64,000 nt of DNA from assembly GCF_014647475.1 (NCBI RefSeq), contig NZ_BMPG01000001.1, forward strand, positions 496,001 through 560,000. The letters are read 5' to 3'. The position numbers and the translations under genes are program-made. Numbering within the stretch: position 1 is the first letter of the stretch; each line of letters begins with the position of its first letter. Below, piece after piece: positions 1 through 8,320 of this stretch. This DNA is from Halocalculus aciditolerans (GTDB lineage Archaea > Halobacteriota > Halobacteria > Halobacteriales > Halobacteriaceae). The notes beneath the pieces are model-generated. The model worked only from the letters and a program-made list of their open reading frames with translations, did no database searches and had not been told where the DNA came from.

Positions 1-2
1 TC

Positions 3-1184
3 ATGAAACTCGCAATGATCGGGTTCGGCCAGGCGGGTGGGAAGATACTCGATAAGTTCATCGAGTACGACAAACGGACGAACGCCGGCATCGTTCGCTC
101 CGCTGTCGCCGTCAACACCGCTAAGGCCGACCTCATGGGCCTCGAACACGTCCCCGAATCGAACCGCGTCCTCATCGGGCAGTCCCGCGTCAAGGGCCAC
201 GGCGTCGGCGCGGACAACGAGCTCGGCGCGGAAATCGCCGAGGAAGACATCGACGAAGTCCAGGGGGCCATCGACAACATCCCCGTGCACGAAGTCGACG
301 CCTTCCTCGTTCTCGCGGGGCTCGGCGGCGGGACGGGGTCCGGCGGCTCACCGGTCGTCGCGAAACACCTCAAGCGCATCTACACCGAACCCGTCTACGG
401 GCTCGGCGTCCTCCCCGGCGGCGACGAGGGCGGCATCTACACGCTGAACGCCGCGCGCTCCTTCCAGACGTTCGTCCGCGAGGTCGACAACCTCCTCGTC
501 TTCGACAACGACGCCTGGCGGAAGACCGGCGAATCGGTCCAGGGCGGCTACGACGAGATCAACGAGGAGATCGTCACGCGCTTCGGCATCCTCTTCGGCG
601 CGGGCGAAGTCGACGAGGGCGGCGACGTCGCCGAATCCGTCGTCGACTCCTCGGAGATTATCAACACGCTCGCCGGGGGCGGCGTCTCCACCGTCGGCTA
701 CGCGGCCGAGACGGTCGAGAACGAGTCCTCGTCCGGCGGCCTCCTCTCGAAGTTCACGGGCGGCGGGCAGAAACAGCCCGAGGACACCGCGAACACGACG
801 AACCGAATCACGAGCCTCGTTCGGAAGGCGGCGCTCGGCCGCCTCACGCTCCCCTGTGAGATCGACGGCGCGGAGCGCGCGCTCCTCGTCACCGCGGGCC
901 CGCCCGCCTTCCTGAATCGGAAAGGCATCGAGCGCGGGCGGAAGTGGCTCGAGGAGCAGACCGGCTCGATGGAGGTCCGCGGCGGCGACTACCCCGTCCC
1001 CGGCTCGGACCGCGTCGCCGCCGTCGTGCTCCTCTCCGGCGTGACGAACGTCCCCCGCATCAAGGAGCTCCAGCAGATCGCGATCGAGGCGCAAGAGAAC
1101 ATCGACGAGATCCGCCAGGAGTCCGAAGATAACTTGCAGAACCTCGTCGAAGACGACGACGATGAACTTGAACCGCTCTTCTAA
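3..1184 (+). CDS. cetZ1: CetZ-family tubulin-like GTPase, CetZ1 type
   Basis: This is a cytoplasmic tubulin/FtsZ-superfamily GTPase that in haloarchaea controls cell shape and motility rather than division. The nucleotide-binding GQAGG loop is at residues 9-13 and the tubulin signature GLGGGTGSG at 106-114. The 393-residue length fits CetZ proteins, and the acidic, flexible tail ends in DDDDELEPLF. The ATG at 3 gives the usual MKLAMIGFGQAGG start, so the gene looks complete although it begins at the window edge; its promoter lies outside. The stop lies 23 bases inside the next gene. The neighbouring cofC and cofG resemble the setting I remember for Haloferax cetZ1 (recollection, not checked), so I call this the CetZ1 orthologue. 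The family is certain, the subtype likely. Confidence 0.93.
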   Translation: MKLAMIGFGQAGGKILDKFIEYDKRTNAGIVRSAVAVNTAKADLMGLEHVPESNRVLIGQSRVKGHGVGADNELGAEIAEEDIDEVQGAIDNIPVHEVDAFLVLAGLGGGTGSGGSPVVAKHLKRIYTEPVYGLGVLPGGDEGGIYTLNAARSFQTFVREVDNLLVFDNDAWRKTGESVQGGYDEINEEIVTRFGILFGAGEVDEGGDVAESVVDSSEIINTLAGGGVSTVGYAAETVENESSSGGLLSKFTGGGQKQPEDTANTTNRITSLVRKAALGRLTLPCEIDGAERALLVTAGPPAFLNRKGIERGRKWLEEQTGSMEVRGGDYPVPGSDRVAAVVLLSGVTNVPRIKELQQIAIEAQENIDEIRQESEDNLQNLVEDDDDELEPLF

Positions 1185-1950
1185 AGCGCTTTTCGTCCTC
1201 GTCGTCGTCGCCGTCGCCGCCGTCGCGCCGGCGGTCGCAGCGCCGACGGTGACCGGCGACGTACCGGACAGCGCGAAGGTCGGCGCACAGCAGGACGTCA
1301 CGTTCACCGTGCCGAGCGACGGGCTCTACTCGGACTACGACCAGTGGACGCTCGGCGGGCAGACGGAGCTGACGAACGTCTCCTGGACGGTGACCGCGTA
1401 CGACAACACGGACACGAAAATCGACCAGCAGACGTACACGGGCCAGTCCTTCGAGTACCAGGTCCGGTCCGACGAGGGCGTCAGCAAGCTGACGGTGCGC
1501 CTGCAGGGCGCGACGCCGGCGGTCGAGCAGTACCAGTACGAGCCGGCGCAGTCCTTCACGTTCGCGACGTTCACGCAGAGCCAGCAGGGCGGGTCGTCGA
1601 CCGTGCTGAAGGCGTGGCAGGACGTCCGGCCGTACACCGAGCAGTCCCAGGAGGCCCGGAACGCGATTGAGGCCGCCGAGCAGTCCATCAGCGACGCGCA
1701 GGCCGCGGGCGCTGACACGGGCGAGGCCGAACAGCTCGTCGGGAACGCCGTCAACGCGTACAACAAGGGCAACTTCGACAACGCCATCGACCTCGCGAAC
1801 CAGGCCGAGCAGAACGCCGAGAGCGCCCAGCAGTCGAACCAGCTGCTCACCTACGCGCTCATCGGCGTCGGCGTGCTCGTCCTGCTCGGCGTCGTCGTCG
1901 GCGGCGTCTGGTACTACCGGCAGAACCAGGGACCGAGCCAGCCGTTCTGA
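1162..1950 (+). CDS. secreted, C-terminally membrane-anchored protein overlapping cetZ1
   Basis: A 262-residue protein of unknown function. Residues 1-27 form a hydrophobic signal peptide ending in an AxA-like site (AVAAPTV). A beta-rich extracellular part follows (about 30-150), then an Ala/Glu/Gln-rich helical region (about 160-225) that resembles a short coiled coil or TPR-like pair. A single transmembrane helix near 229-251 is followed by a short cytoplasmic tail. The topology is thus outside-facing with a C-terminal anchor. The ATG at 1162 lies 23 bases before the end of cetZ1 in another frame, so translation is probably coupled. That tight linkage suggests a role with CetZ1 at the envelope, which is inference. 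No known domain is recognised. Confidence 0.85.
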   Translation: MNLNRSSKALFVLVVVAVAAVAPAVAAPTVTGDVPDSAKVGAQQDVTFTVPSDGLYSDYDQWTLGGQTELTNVSWTVTAYDNTDTKIDQQTYTGQSFEYQVRSDEGVSKLTVRLQGATPAVEQYQYEPAQSFTFATFTQSQQGGSSTVLKAWQDVRPYTEQSQEARNAIEAAEQSISDAQAAGADTGEAEQLVGNAVNAYNKGNFDNAIDLANQAEQNAESAQQSNQLLTYALIGVGVLVLLGVVVGGVWYYRQNQGPSQPF

Positions 1951-1953
1951 GGC

Positions 1954-2556
1954 GTGCGAACCCTCGTCCCTTTCGGTCCCAGTAACCCGCTCACCCGCCT
2001 CGCTGCTGTTCTCTCACCCGCGGAGCGCCGGCAGTTCGCCGACGCGATGCTCGCCGACGTCCTCAGGACCGTCCGCGCGGCGGGCGGCGACCCGGTCGTG
2101 CTCGCCACCGAGCCGGTGGACGCGGACGCCCCGGTCGTCGTGGACGACCGCGACCTCTCGACGGCCGTGGAAGCCGCAATCGGCGGGGAGACGGCGGTCG
2201 TGATGGCGGACCTCGCGCTCGCCACGCCCGACGCGCTGGAGCGGCTGTACGAGGCGCGCGGCGACGTCGTCGTCGCGCCCGGCCGGGGCGGCGGGACGAA
2301 CGCGCTCGTCGTCCGCCACGACGGCTTCGAACTCGACTACCACGGCGCGTCCTACCGCGCCCACCGGGAGAACGCCGCGCGCGTCGGCGCAACGGTCGAG
2401 GAGGTCGACTCGCTCCGCCTCGGCACGGACATCGACGAGCCGGGGGACCTCGTCGACCTCCTCCTCCTCGGGGACGGACGCGCGGTCGACTGGCTGCGCG
2501 ACGCGGGCTTTCGGGTGCGGGAGGCGGACGGGCGCGCGGTCGCCGAACGGGAGTGA
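1954..2556 (+). CDS. cofC: 2-phospho-L-lactate guanylyltransferase (F420 biosynthesis)
   Basis: CofC uses GTP to activate 2-phospho-L-lactate to lactyl-2-diphospho-5'-guanosine, the side-chain donor for coenzyme F420. The 200-residue protein starts with the nucleotidyltransferase strand MRTLVPFGPSNPLTRLA and has the family loop APGRGGGTNAL in the middle. The C-terminal stretch RLGTDIDEPGDL matches the end of the CofC fold. The start is a GTG at 1954, three bases after the preceding stop, with no better ATG nearby. cofG and cofH lie within 8 kb, while cofD and cofE are not in the window. It is probably cotranscribed with the cetZ1 pair. Confidence 0.92.
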   Translation: MRTLVPFGPSNPLTRLAAVLSPAERRQFADAMLADVLRTVRAAGGDPVVLATEPVDADAPVVVDDRDLSTAVEAAIGGETAVVMADLALATPDALERLYEARGDVVVAPGRGGGTNALVVRHDGFELDYHGASYRAHRENAARVGATVEEVDSLRLGTDIDEPGDLVDLLLLGDGRAVDWLRDAGFRVREADGRAVAERE

Positions 2557-2590
2557 AAACGCCTTAGCGGTTCCGCGACGAGACGCGAGT

Positions 2591-2992
2591 ATGGACACTC
2601 GCCGAGTCGTCGGGTTCTTCGCGACGCTGGTCGTCGTCGCCGTCTGCGCGCTCGTCTTGACGTTCGCGTTCGGCTGGCTCTTCGCCGTCCTCCCGGTGCC
2701 GTGGCCGTCGAGCGCGCCGGTCGGCGAGGGCGTCGGCATCGCGGTCGCGCTCGCGGTCGCGGATTCCCTCGCGCCGTGGGGGCGGACCATCGCGACCGAA
2801 CTCCAGTCGAAACCGCGCGAGGAGCTCGCCGTGGACGTCGCGGTCGACGCCCTGTTCGCCGTCGCGTCCGGCGGCGTCGTCGCGATGCTCACGACGAGCT
2901 GGGTGGCGATTATCGGCGTCAGCGTCCTCCTCGGCTACGGGAGCTTCGTCTACCGGAACCAGGCGGCGTACGGCAACCCCTCGGAAGAGTAG
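2591..2992 (+). CDS. small hypothetical membrane protein
   Basis: A 133-residue protein with about four hydrophobic segments: residues 7-32, 45-62, 83-100 and 103-120. It ends in a short hydrophilic tail. I recognise no family. It follows cofC by 34 bases on the same strand, has an ATG start and uses the same GC-rich codons as its neighbours, so it is probably a real gene of the same transcript. No function can be assigned from sequence. Confidence 0.75.
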   Translation: MDTRRVVGFFATLVVVAVCALVLTFAFGWLFAVLPVPWPSSAPVGEGVGIAVALAVADSLAPWGRTIATELQSKPREELAVDVAVDALFAVASGGVVAMLTTSWVAIIGVSVLLGYGSFVYRNQAAYGNPSEE

Positions 2993-3227
2993 GCAACGAT
3001 GGCCGCTTTTGGTGACGCGGTGAGGAGGCAGTGGTCGTTCTCACACCGCCGCGGCGAGCGCCGTCGTTGGGCTTTCCCGCCGACTCCGTCGTCACGCGCG
3101 GCGGAGAGAACCCGCGCTATCCGCGACCGCTGGCAGATGTCGCAGGCACGCGTGCACGTATGGCGGCGGGGAACACACACTCAGTGAGCGCCGAGTCGCG
3201 GCGTCCAGCCGCGCTCGGAGGACGACT

Positions 3228-4925
3228 ATGGTCAATCAGGTCGAGAAACACAAACAGGAGAAACACCCCCTCGACGTCGTCGACGACGTCTACGAGTACG
3301 CCGAGGAGGGCCTCTCCTTCGACGAAATCGAGGAGCGCGCCGGGGACGGCGAGTGGGAGCGACTGAAGTGGGCCGGGATGTACGCCCACGGGAAACAGCG
3401 CGGCTACTTCATGATGCGGACGAAAGCGCCCGGCGGATACCTCTCCCCCGAGCAGGCGGAGGTCATCGGGGAGGTCGCCGACGAGTACGCTCGCGCCCCC
3501 GAAGAACACGGCGGCGAGACGCAGAACGAGCTCTGGGGCGACGCCTACCTCGACATCACGACCCGTCAGGACATCCAGAAACACTGGGTCGAAGTCGAGG
3601 ACGTCCCCGACATCTGGGAGCGGTATGATGAAGTCGGTCTCACGACGATTCAGGGCTGCGGGGACTCCGCGCGGAACGTCCTCGGCTGCCCGGCCGCCGG
3701 CCTCGACGACCACGAGTGCTTCGACGCGCAGCCGGTCATCGAGGCGGTGTCGGACTTCTTCACGAACAACCGCGAGTACGCGAACCTCCCGCGGAAGTTC
3801 AAGATGACCATCACGGGCTGCAAGCACGACTGCGCGCAGTCCCAGATTAACGACATCGGCATGACGCCCGCGCGGAAGACCGTGGACGGCGAGGACCTCT
3901 ACGGCTTCCACGTCCGCGTCGGCGGCGGGCTCTCCGACGGCCCGCGGATGGGCTCCGACCTCGACGTCTTCGTCCGCCCGGAGGACGCCGTCGAGTTCAC
4001 GCGCGCCGTCGCGCAGGCGTTCAAGGAGCTCGGGGACCGCGAGAACCGCGGCGTCTGTCGGATGCGCTACCTCGTCCAGCAGATGGGCGCGGAGAAGTTC
4101 GAGCAAGCGGTCCGCGACCGCTGCAGCGTCGACCTCCCCGCTCGGGGCACCGACCTGACCGAGGGCTACCAGGGCGACCACGTCGGCGTCCACGACCAGA
4201 AGCAGGAGGGCCTCCAGTACGTCGGGTTCAACGTTATCACTGGTCGGATGGGCGGCGACGAGTTCGCGCAGGCCGCCCGCGCCGCACGGAAGTACGGCAC
4301 GGAGGAGTCGTCGATTCGCCTCGCGACGGACCAGAACTTCCTCGTCACGCACATCCCCGAGGAGAATGTGGACGACCTCCTCGCGGAGGACTTCGCGCAG
4401 GACTACCAGCCGAACCCCGGCCCGTTCTCCCGGGGCGCGGTCGGCTGCACGGGCAACGAGTTCTGCAACTACGCCATCATCGAGACGAAGAAACGCACGA
4501 AGCAGTGGGCGCGCGAACTCGACGAGCGCATCGACACGCCGGACGACCTCGAAGTCGTCCGCATGCACATGTCGGGCTGCTCGGCGTCCTGCGCACAGCC
4601 CCAGATCGCGGACATCGGCTTCCGCGGCGAGACGGTGAAACTCGGCGCGGGCGACGGCGAGAACGACGATATCGTCGAGGGCATGGACTTCGGGCTCGGC
4701 GGCTCGCTGGGCTCGGACAACGAGTTCCTCGACTGGGTGGAGAACGCCGTCCCCGCCGACGCCGTGATTCCCGCGCTCGAACAGCTCTTCGACGCCTACG
4801 CGGACGAGCGCCTCGACGACGAGCGGTTCTACGAGTGGTGCCGGCGCGTCGACAACCAACACCTCCGCGACGTGATGCAGGAGGCCGACGCGCCCGTCTC
4901 CACGGGGGTGGCGCACGGTGACTGA
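3228..4925 (+). CDS. siroheme [4Fe-4S] nitrite/sulfite reductase
   Basis: This is a cytoplasmic six-electron reductase that converts nitrite to ammonia or sulfite to sulfide using siroheme and a 4Fe-4S cluster. The 565-residue protein shows the two-fold repeat of the family. The cluster and siroheme ligands are the CX5C and CX3C pairs: C407/C413 (in GCTGNEFC) and C451/C455 (in CSASC). The matching first-half motif TGCKHDCAQ is at 197-203. The stop overlaps the start of the FrhB-like gene by 8 bases (GTGACTGA), so the two proteins are probably made together. I cannot tell nitrite from sulfite by eye. The F420 context favours an F420H2-fed reductase like methanogen Fsr over a ferredoxin-dependent NirA; this is inference. 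Confidence 0.93.
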   Translation: MVNQVEKHKQEKHPLDVVDDVYEYAEEGLSFDEIEERAGDGEWERLKWAGMYAHGKQRGYFMMRTKAPGGYLSPEQAEVIGEVADEYARAPEEHGGETQNELWGDAYLDITTRQDIQKHWVEVEDVPDIWERYDEVGLTTIQGCGDSARNVLGCPAAGLDDHECFDAQPVIEAVSDFFTNNREYANLPRKFKMTITGCKHDCAQSQINDIGMTPARKTVDGEDLYGFHVRVGGGLSDGPRMGSDLDVFVRPEDAVEFTRAVAQAFKELGDRENRGVCRMRYLVQQMGAEKFEQAVRDRCSVDLPARGTDLTEGYQGDHVGVHDQKQEGLQYVGFNVITGRMGGDEFAQAARAARKYGTEESSIRLATDQNFLVTHIPEENVDDLLAEDFAQDYQPNPGPFSRGAVGCTGNEFCNYAIIETKKRTKQWARELDERIDTPDDLEVVRMHMSGCSASCAQPQIADIGFRGETVKLGAGDGENDDIVEGMDFGLGGSLGSDNEFLDWVENAVPADAVIPALEQLFDAYADERLDDERFYEWCRRVDNQHLRDVMQEADAPVSTGVAHGD

Positions 4926-6504
4926 TTCGAACCCGGACCGCCGTCAGCCCCGCGTCCCCGGAACGCCCGGAGGAGAGACGGAAGACGCGGATGCGGACGC
5001 CGACGCGGCCTCCGCCTCCGCCGAGCGCGGCGGCTCCTGCGGGAGCGACGCGTGCACCTGCGGCGCACAGGACACCTCGCGGCAAGCGGTCGCCGACGGC
5101 GGTGAGGCGTCACACGCCGAACGACGTCGGGTCGCGAGAGCCGACGGCGGGACGAAGCCGGCGAACGTCGACGACCAGGGGAGCCTGGGCGACCTCGAGT
5201 TCACGAAGCCCGCGGAGAACGCGAGTCAGGACGTCGACTCGCCGGACGCGGACCCGGCGTCACATCCGAACGTGCCCGAGGGCGTCGACCTCGACACGCC
5301 CGGGTACGGCATCCGCGAGGAGATGAACGACATCGAGACGCCGGACTCGAAGACGTGGTTCATGGAGCTCGACGAGGCGGTCATTCAGGAGGACCGCTGT
5401 ATCCAGTGCGGGACGTGCGTCGCCGCCTGCCCGTCGGACTCCATCGGCATCGGCGACGACGGGAAGCCGAAGCTCGTGAAGATGTGCACGGGCTGTTCGA
5501 TGTGTTGGGACTTCTGCCCGCGCGGCGGGATGCGCTACGAGCGCCAGTGGAAGATTACCGGCGGCGACGACAACGTCACGGGCGCTGGCGACCCCATCAC
5601 GGAGTTCTCCGCGAAAGTCGAGGAGGACTGGCGGGAGGGCGCACAGGACGGCGGCGTCGTCACGTCCATCCTCTCACACCTCCTCGAATCCGGCGAGATC
5701 GACGGCGCGCTCGTCGCGACCGAGTCGGAGGACGAGCCGTGGAAGGCGGAGTCCTTCCTCGCGACGAGTACGGAAGAGCTCATCGAGAACGCGGGGTCGT
5801 TCTACAACCAGACGATGGCGCTCGGGAACCTCGACCTCGACCAGTGGGCGGACAAACTCCCCGACAAGCCGCGCGACGAGCTGAGCCTCGCGGCCGTCGG
5901 GACGCCCTGTGAGATCGAGGGGATTCGCGCGCTCCAGGACTTCGACTGGGACCTCCAGGCCCAAGAGCAGGGGCTGCGCGCGGTCGACTACCGCATCTCC
6001 TTGATGTGCACGAAGAACTTCAACTACGAGCGCCTCATCGGCGAGCAGTTGGAGGAGAAACGCGGAATCAGCCCCGACGAAATCGGGAAGATGGACGTGC
6101 TCGACGGCGAGATGCGCGTCTACGACCACGAGATGAACGAGCTCGTGAACGAGGACGTCACGGAGTTCCACGACGCCACCCTGAAGGGGTGTGACGAGTG
6201 CGCGGACTTCACCGGCTACACGTCGGACATCACCGTCGGCTCCGTCGGTTCCTCAGACGAGTACTCCTCCGTCATCGTCCGCACGGAGCAGGGCGTGAAG
6301 GCGTGGGAGGCCGCGGAACCCGACCTCGACTACCACGACCTCGAGTCGCGGAAGGCCGTCGGGAAGCTCCAGTCCTGGGACAAGAAGAAGGCGTTCGAGT
6401 CGCTCGAACGCCCCTTCGACCCGGACGCGCCGCGGTTCATCGACTACGAGGACCACGCCGAACACTACGGCGTCGAGCTGAACCCCCACGACGCCGACCA
6501 CTAA
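4918..6504 (+). CDS. FrhB-like F420 oxidoreductase subunit with 2x[4Fe-4S] ferredoxin domain
   Basis: A 528-residue protein of the coenzyme F420 hydrogenase/dehydrogenase beta-subunit family, expected to take electrons from F420H2 through a flavin and iron-sulfur clusters. Two classical ferredoxin motifs are visible: C161-x2-C164-x2-C167-x3-C171 and C190-x2-C193-x2-C196-x3-C200. The FrhB domain (about 225-510) contains the conserved GTPCEIEGIRAL. Residues 1-140 are a low-complexity acidic extension with an unusual cysteine knot (C41, C46, C48). The GTG start at 4918 overlaps the reductase stop. Methanogen Fsr carries the same two modules in one chain, so this is probably the electron-input subunit for the upstream reductase. 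The partner assignment is inferred. Confidence 0.92.
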   Translation: MTDSNPDRRQPRVPGTPGGETEDADADADAASASAERGGSCGSDACTCGAQDTSRQAVADGGEASHAERRRVARADGGTKPANVDDQGSLGDLEFTKPAENASQDVDSPDADPASHPNVPEGVDLDTPGYGIREEMNDIETPDSKTWFMELDEAVIQEDRCIQCGTCVAACPSDSIGIGDDGKPKLVKMCTGCSMCWDFCPRGGMRYERQWKITGGDDNVTGAGDPITEFSAKVEEDWREGAQDGGVVTSILSHLLESGEIDGALVATESEDEPWKAESFLATSTEELIENAGSFYNQTMALGNLDLDQWADKLPDKPRDELSLAAVGTPCEIEGIRALQDFDWDLQAQEQGLRAVDYRISLMCTKNFNYERLIGEQLEEKRGISPDEIGKMDVLDGEMRVYDHEMNELVNEDVTEFHDATLKGCDECADFTGYTSDITVGSVGSSDEYSSVIVRTEQGVKAWEAAEPDLDYHDLESRKAVGKLQSWDKKKAFESLERPFDPDAPRFIDYEDHAEHYGVELNPHDADH

Positions 6505-6631
6505 CCGGAATGGCCGTCCCACCCCGAGCGCACCGGGAGACGTCGGCGGCGTCGCCGAACGCCCCGCTCCGCGGGCGGCGTGGAAGCCACTCGCGGACCG
6601 GACGGGGAAGCCCTATCGGGGGCGGCCGCCA

Positions 6632-7774
6632 ATGACGGGTGTGATTCCGGGAGTCGACGCCTACGACGTGGACGTCTCCGTGGACGACGCGGCCGTCGAG
6701 GCCGCGCTGGACGTGACGCCGAGCGACGTGTCGGCGGCGTCCGAACTCTCCTTCGCGCGGAACGTTTTCGTCCCGTTGACGACGGCGTGCCGCTACACCT
6801 GCACGTACTGTACGTACTACGACGCGCCCGGAGAGGCGTCGCTCCTCTCTCTGGAGGAGGTCCGCGACATCTGTGCGCGCGGCGCGGACGCGGGCTGTAC
6901 GGAGGCGCTCTTCACGTTCGGGGACGACCCCGACGACCGCTACACGGCGATTCATGCGCAGCTCGACGAGTGGGGGTACGACTCCATCCACGACTACCTC
7001 GCGGCGGCCTGCGAGGTCGCCCTCGACGAGGGGCTCCTCCCGCACTCGAACCCGGGCGACCAGACCTACGAGGAGATGGAGCGGGTCGCCGACCTGAACG
7101 CCTCGATGGGCGTGATGTTGGAGACGACCGCCGAAGTCCGCGCGCACAGCGGGGGCTCCCGCGGGAAGAACCCCGGCCAGCGACTCAACACCATCGCGAA
7201 CGCCGGGAAGCTCGACGTGCCCTTCACGACGGGAATTCTCGTCGGTATCGGCGAGGACTGGCGCGACCGAGCCGAGAGCCTGCTGGCGATTCGCGACCTC
7301 CACGAGCAGTACGGACACGTCCAGGAAGTCATCGTCCAGCCGGTGTCGAACAACGAGCGCTGGCAGGCGGGGAGCCCGAGCGTCGACGACTACCGGCGGA
7401 CCGTGGCGATGGCGCGCGACGTCCTCCCCGGGTCAGTGTCGGTGCAGTCGCCGCCGAACCTCGCACCGGTCAGAGAGGTCCTCGACTGCGGCGTGGACGA
7501 TTTGGGGGGCGTGTCCCCGGTCACGGACGACCACGTGAACCCGGACTACGCGTGGCCCGCGCTCCGCGAACTCGAAGATATCGCCGACGAGGCGGGCGTT
7601 CCTCTCGTCGAGCGCCTGCCGACCTACGAGCGGTTCCTCGACGGCGAGCGCTGGGTGAGCGAGCGGATTCGTCGGGAGCTGGACGCCGACTCCGCGGCCG
7701 GCGAGCGCTACCGCGCGGTGCGCCGCGGGGACTCGCTCGCGGGCGCGAGCGCGGACCGCTCAGAGGCCGAGTAG
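6632..7774 (+). CDS. cofG: 7,8-didemethyl-8-hydroxy-5-deazariboflavin synthase subunit CofG
   Basis: CofG is the radical SAM half of FO synthase; with CofH it joins tyrosine and a ribitylamino-uracil into FO, the chromophore of F420. The radical SAM cysteines form CX3CX2C at C53, C57 and C60 (TTACRYTCTYCTYY). The 380-residue length is normal for a stand-alone archaeal CofG. The ATG at 6632 is preceded by an 127-base gap holding only weak AT-rich spots. The 3' end overlaps the convergent hydrolase-like gene by 15 bases. cofH lies just beyond on the opposite strand, so the two synthase halves are close but not in one transcript. Confidence 0.96.
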   Translation: MTGVIPGVDAYDVDVSVDDAAVEAALDVTPSDVSAASELSFARNVFVPLTTACRYTCTYCTYYDAPGEASLLSLEEVRDICARGADAGCTEALFTFGDDPDDRYTAIHAQLDEWGYDSIHDYLAAACEVALDEGLLPHSNPGDQTYEEMERVADLNASMGVMLETTAEVRAHSGGSRGKNPGQRLNTIANAGKLDVPFTTGILVGIGEDWRDRAESLLAIRDLHEQYGHVQEVIVQPVSNNERWQAGSPSVDDYRRTVAMARDVLPGSVSVQSPPNLAPVREVLDCGVDDLGGVSPVTDDHVNPDYAWPALRELEDIADEAGVPLVERLPTYERFLDGERWVSERIRRELDADSAAGERYRAVRRGDSLAGASADRSEAE

Positions 7775-8320
7775 CCAGTCGGGCGACCACTCGACGAGTC
7801 TCTTTCTGAGCGCCGTGTAGACGACGGAGACCGCGAACCCAGCGAGGAGGAGATTTCTGACCCAGCCGTCGAAGGCGACGACGCCGGGGAGCGTCGCGAG
7901 CGCGCAGAGAACGAGGTCGCGCGGCGAGCCGTCGTAGGGGATGATTCGCCGGGGCGGGAGCCAGCGCTGGCCGAGGTGGTAGTAGACGCCGCGGTCGTCG
8001 TCTTCGAGCCACGGGCGGAGGCCGAGGCCGCCGCCGAAGACCTCCGTGAGGCAGTGGAGGGCGGCGGCGAGGAGGAAGAACGCGACGCCGACGGACGCCG
8101 TGCTGGGGGCGAGCGCGGCGTACGCGAGCGCGGCGACGGCGAGGAGCGGGTAGAACTCGGGGAAGTGCAGGGTTTTCCGGTGTTCGACGACGGCGACGTC
8201 GAGGTCGGGGAAGAGTCCGCCAGCGTAGGCTGCGAGCGCCGCGGCGGGCGCGAGCGACGGCTCGACGGGGAGGAGGACGAGCGCGGTGAGCACGCCGAGC
8301 GCGGCGTGCGTCGTCGCCAT
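7760..8320 (-). CDS. YdjM-like membrane protein (metal-dependent hydrolase family)
   Basis: A 186-residue integral membrane protein with the N-terminal pattern MATTHAALG, an early HxxLG-type histidine and the later GGLFPDLD motif, typical of the YdjM/LexA-regulated membrane-bound metal-dependent hydrolase family. About four to five hydrophobic helices alternate with short polar loops. No substrate is known for haloarchaeal members. The ATG (8318-8320) shares one base with the TGA of cofH (TGATG), so translation is coupled to cofH. A longer upstream reading would run into cofH in another frame and is not used. The 3' end overlaps the convergent cofG. Confidence 0.82.
   Translation of the reverse strand: MATTHAALGVLTALVLLPVEPSLAPAAALAAYAGGLFPDLDVAVVEHRKTLHFPEFYPLLAVAALAYAALAPSTASVGVAFFLLAAALHCLTEVFGGGLGLRPWLEDDDRGVYYHLGQRWLPPRRIIPYDGSPRDLVLCALATLPGVVAFDGWVRNLLLAGFAVSVVYTALRKRLVEWSPDWLLGL

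Noticed and set aside
3117-4916. A 599-codon frame antisense to the siroheme reductase
   Set aside because: No recognisable domain; the sense gene has all cluster cysteines.
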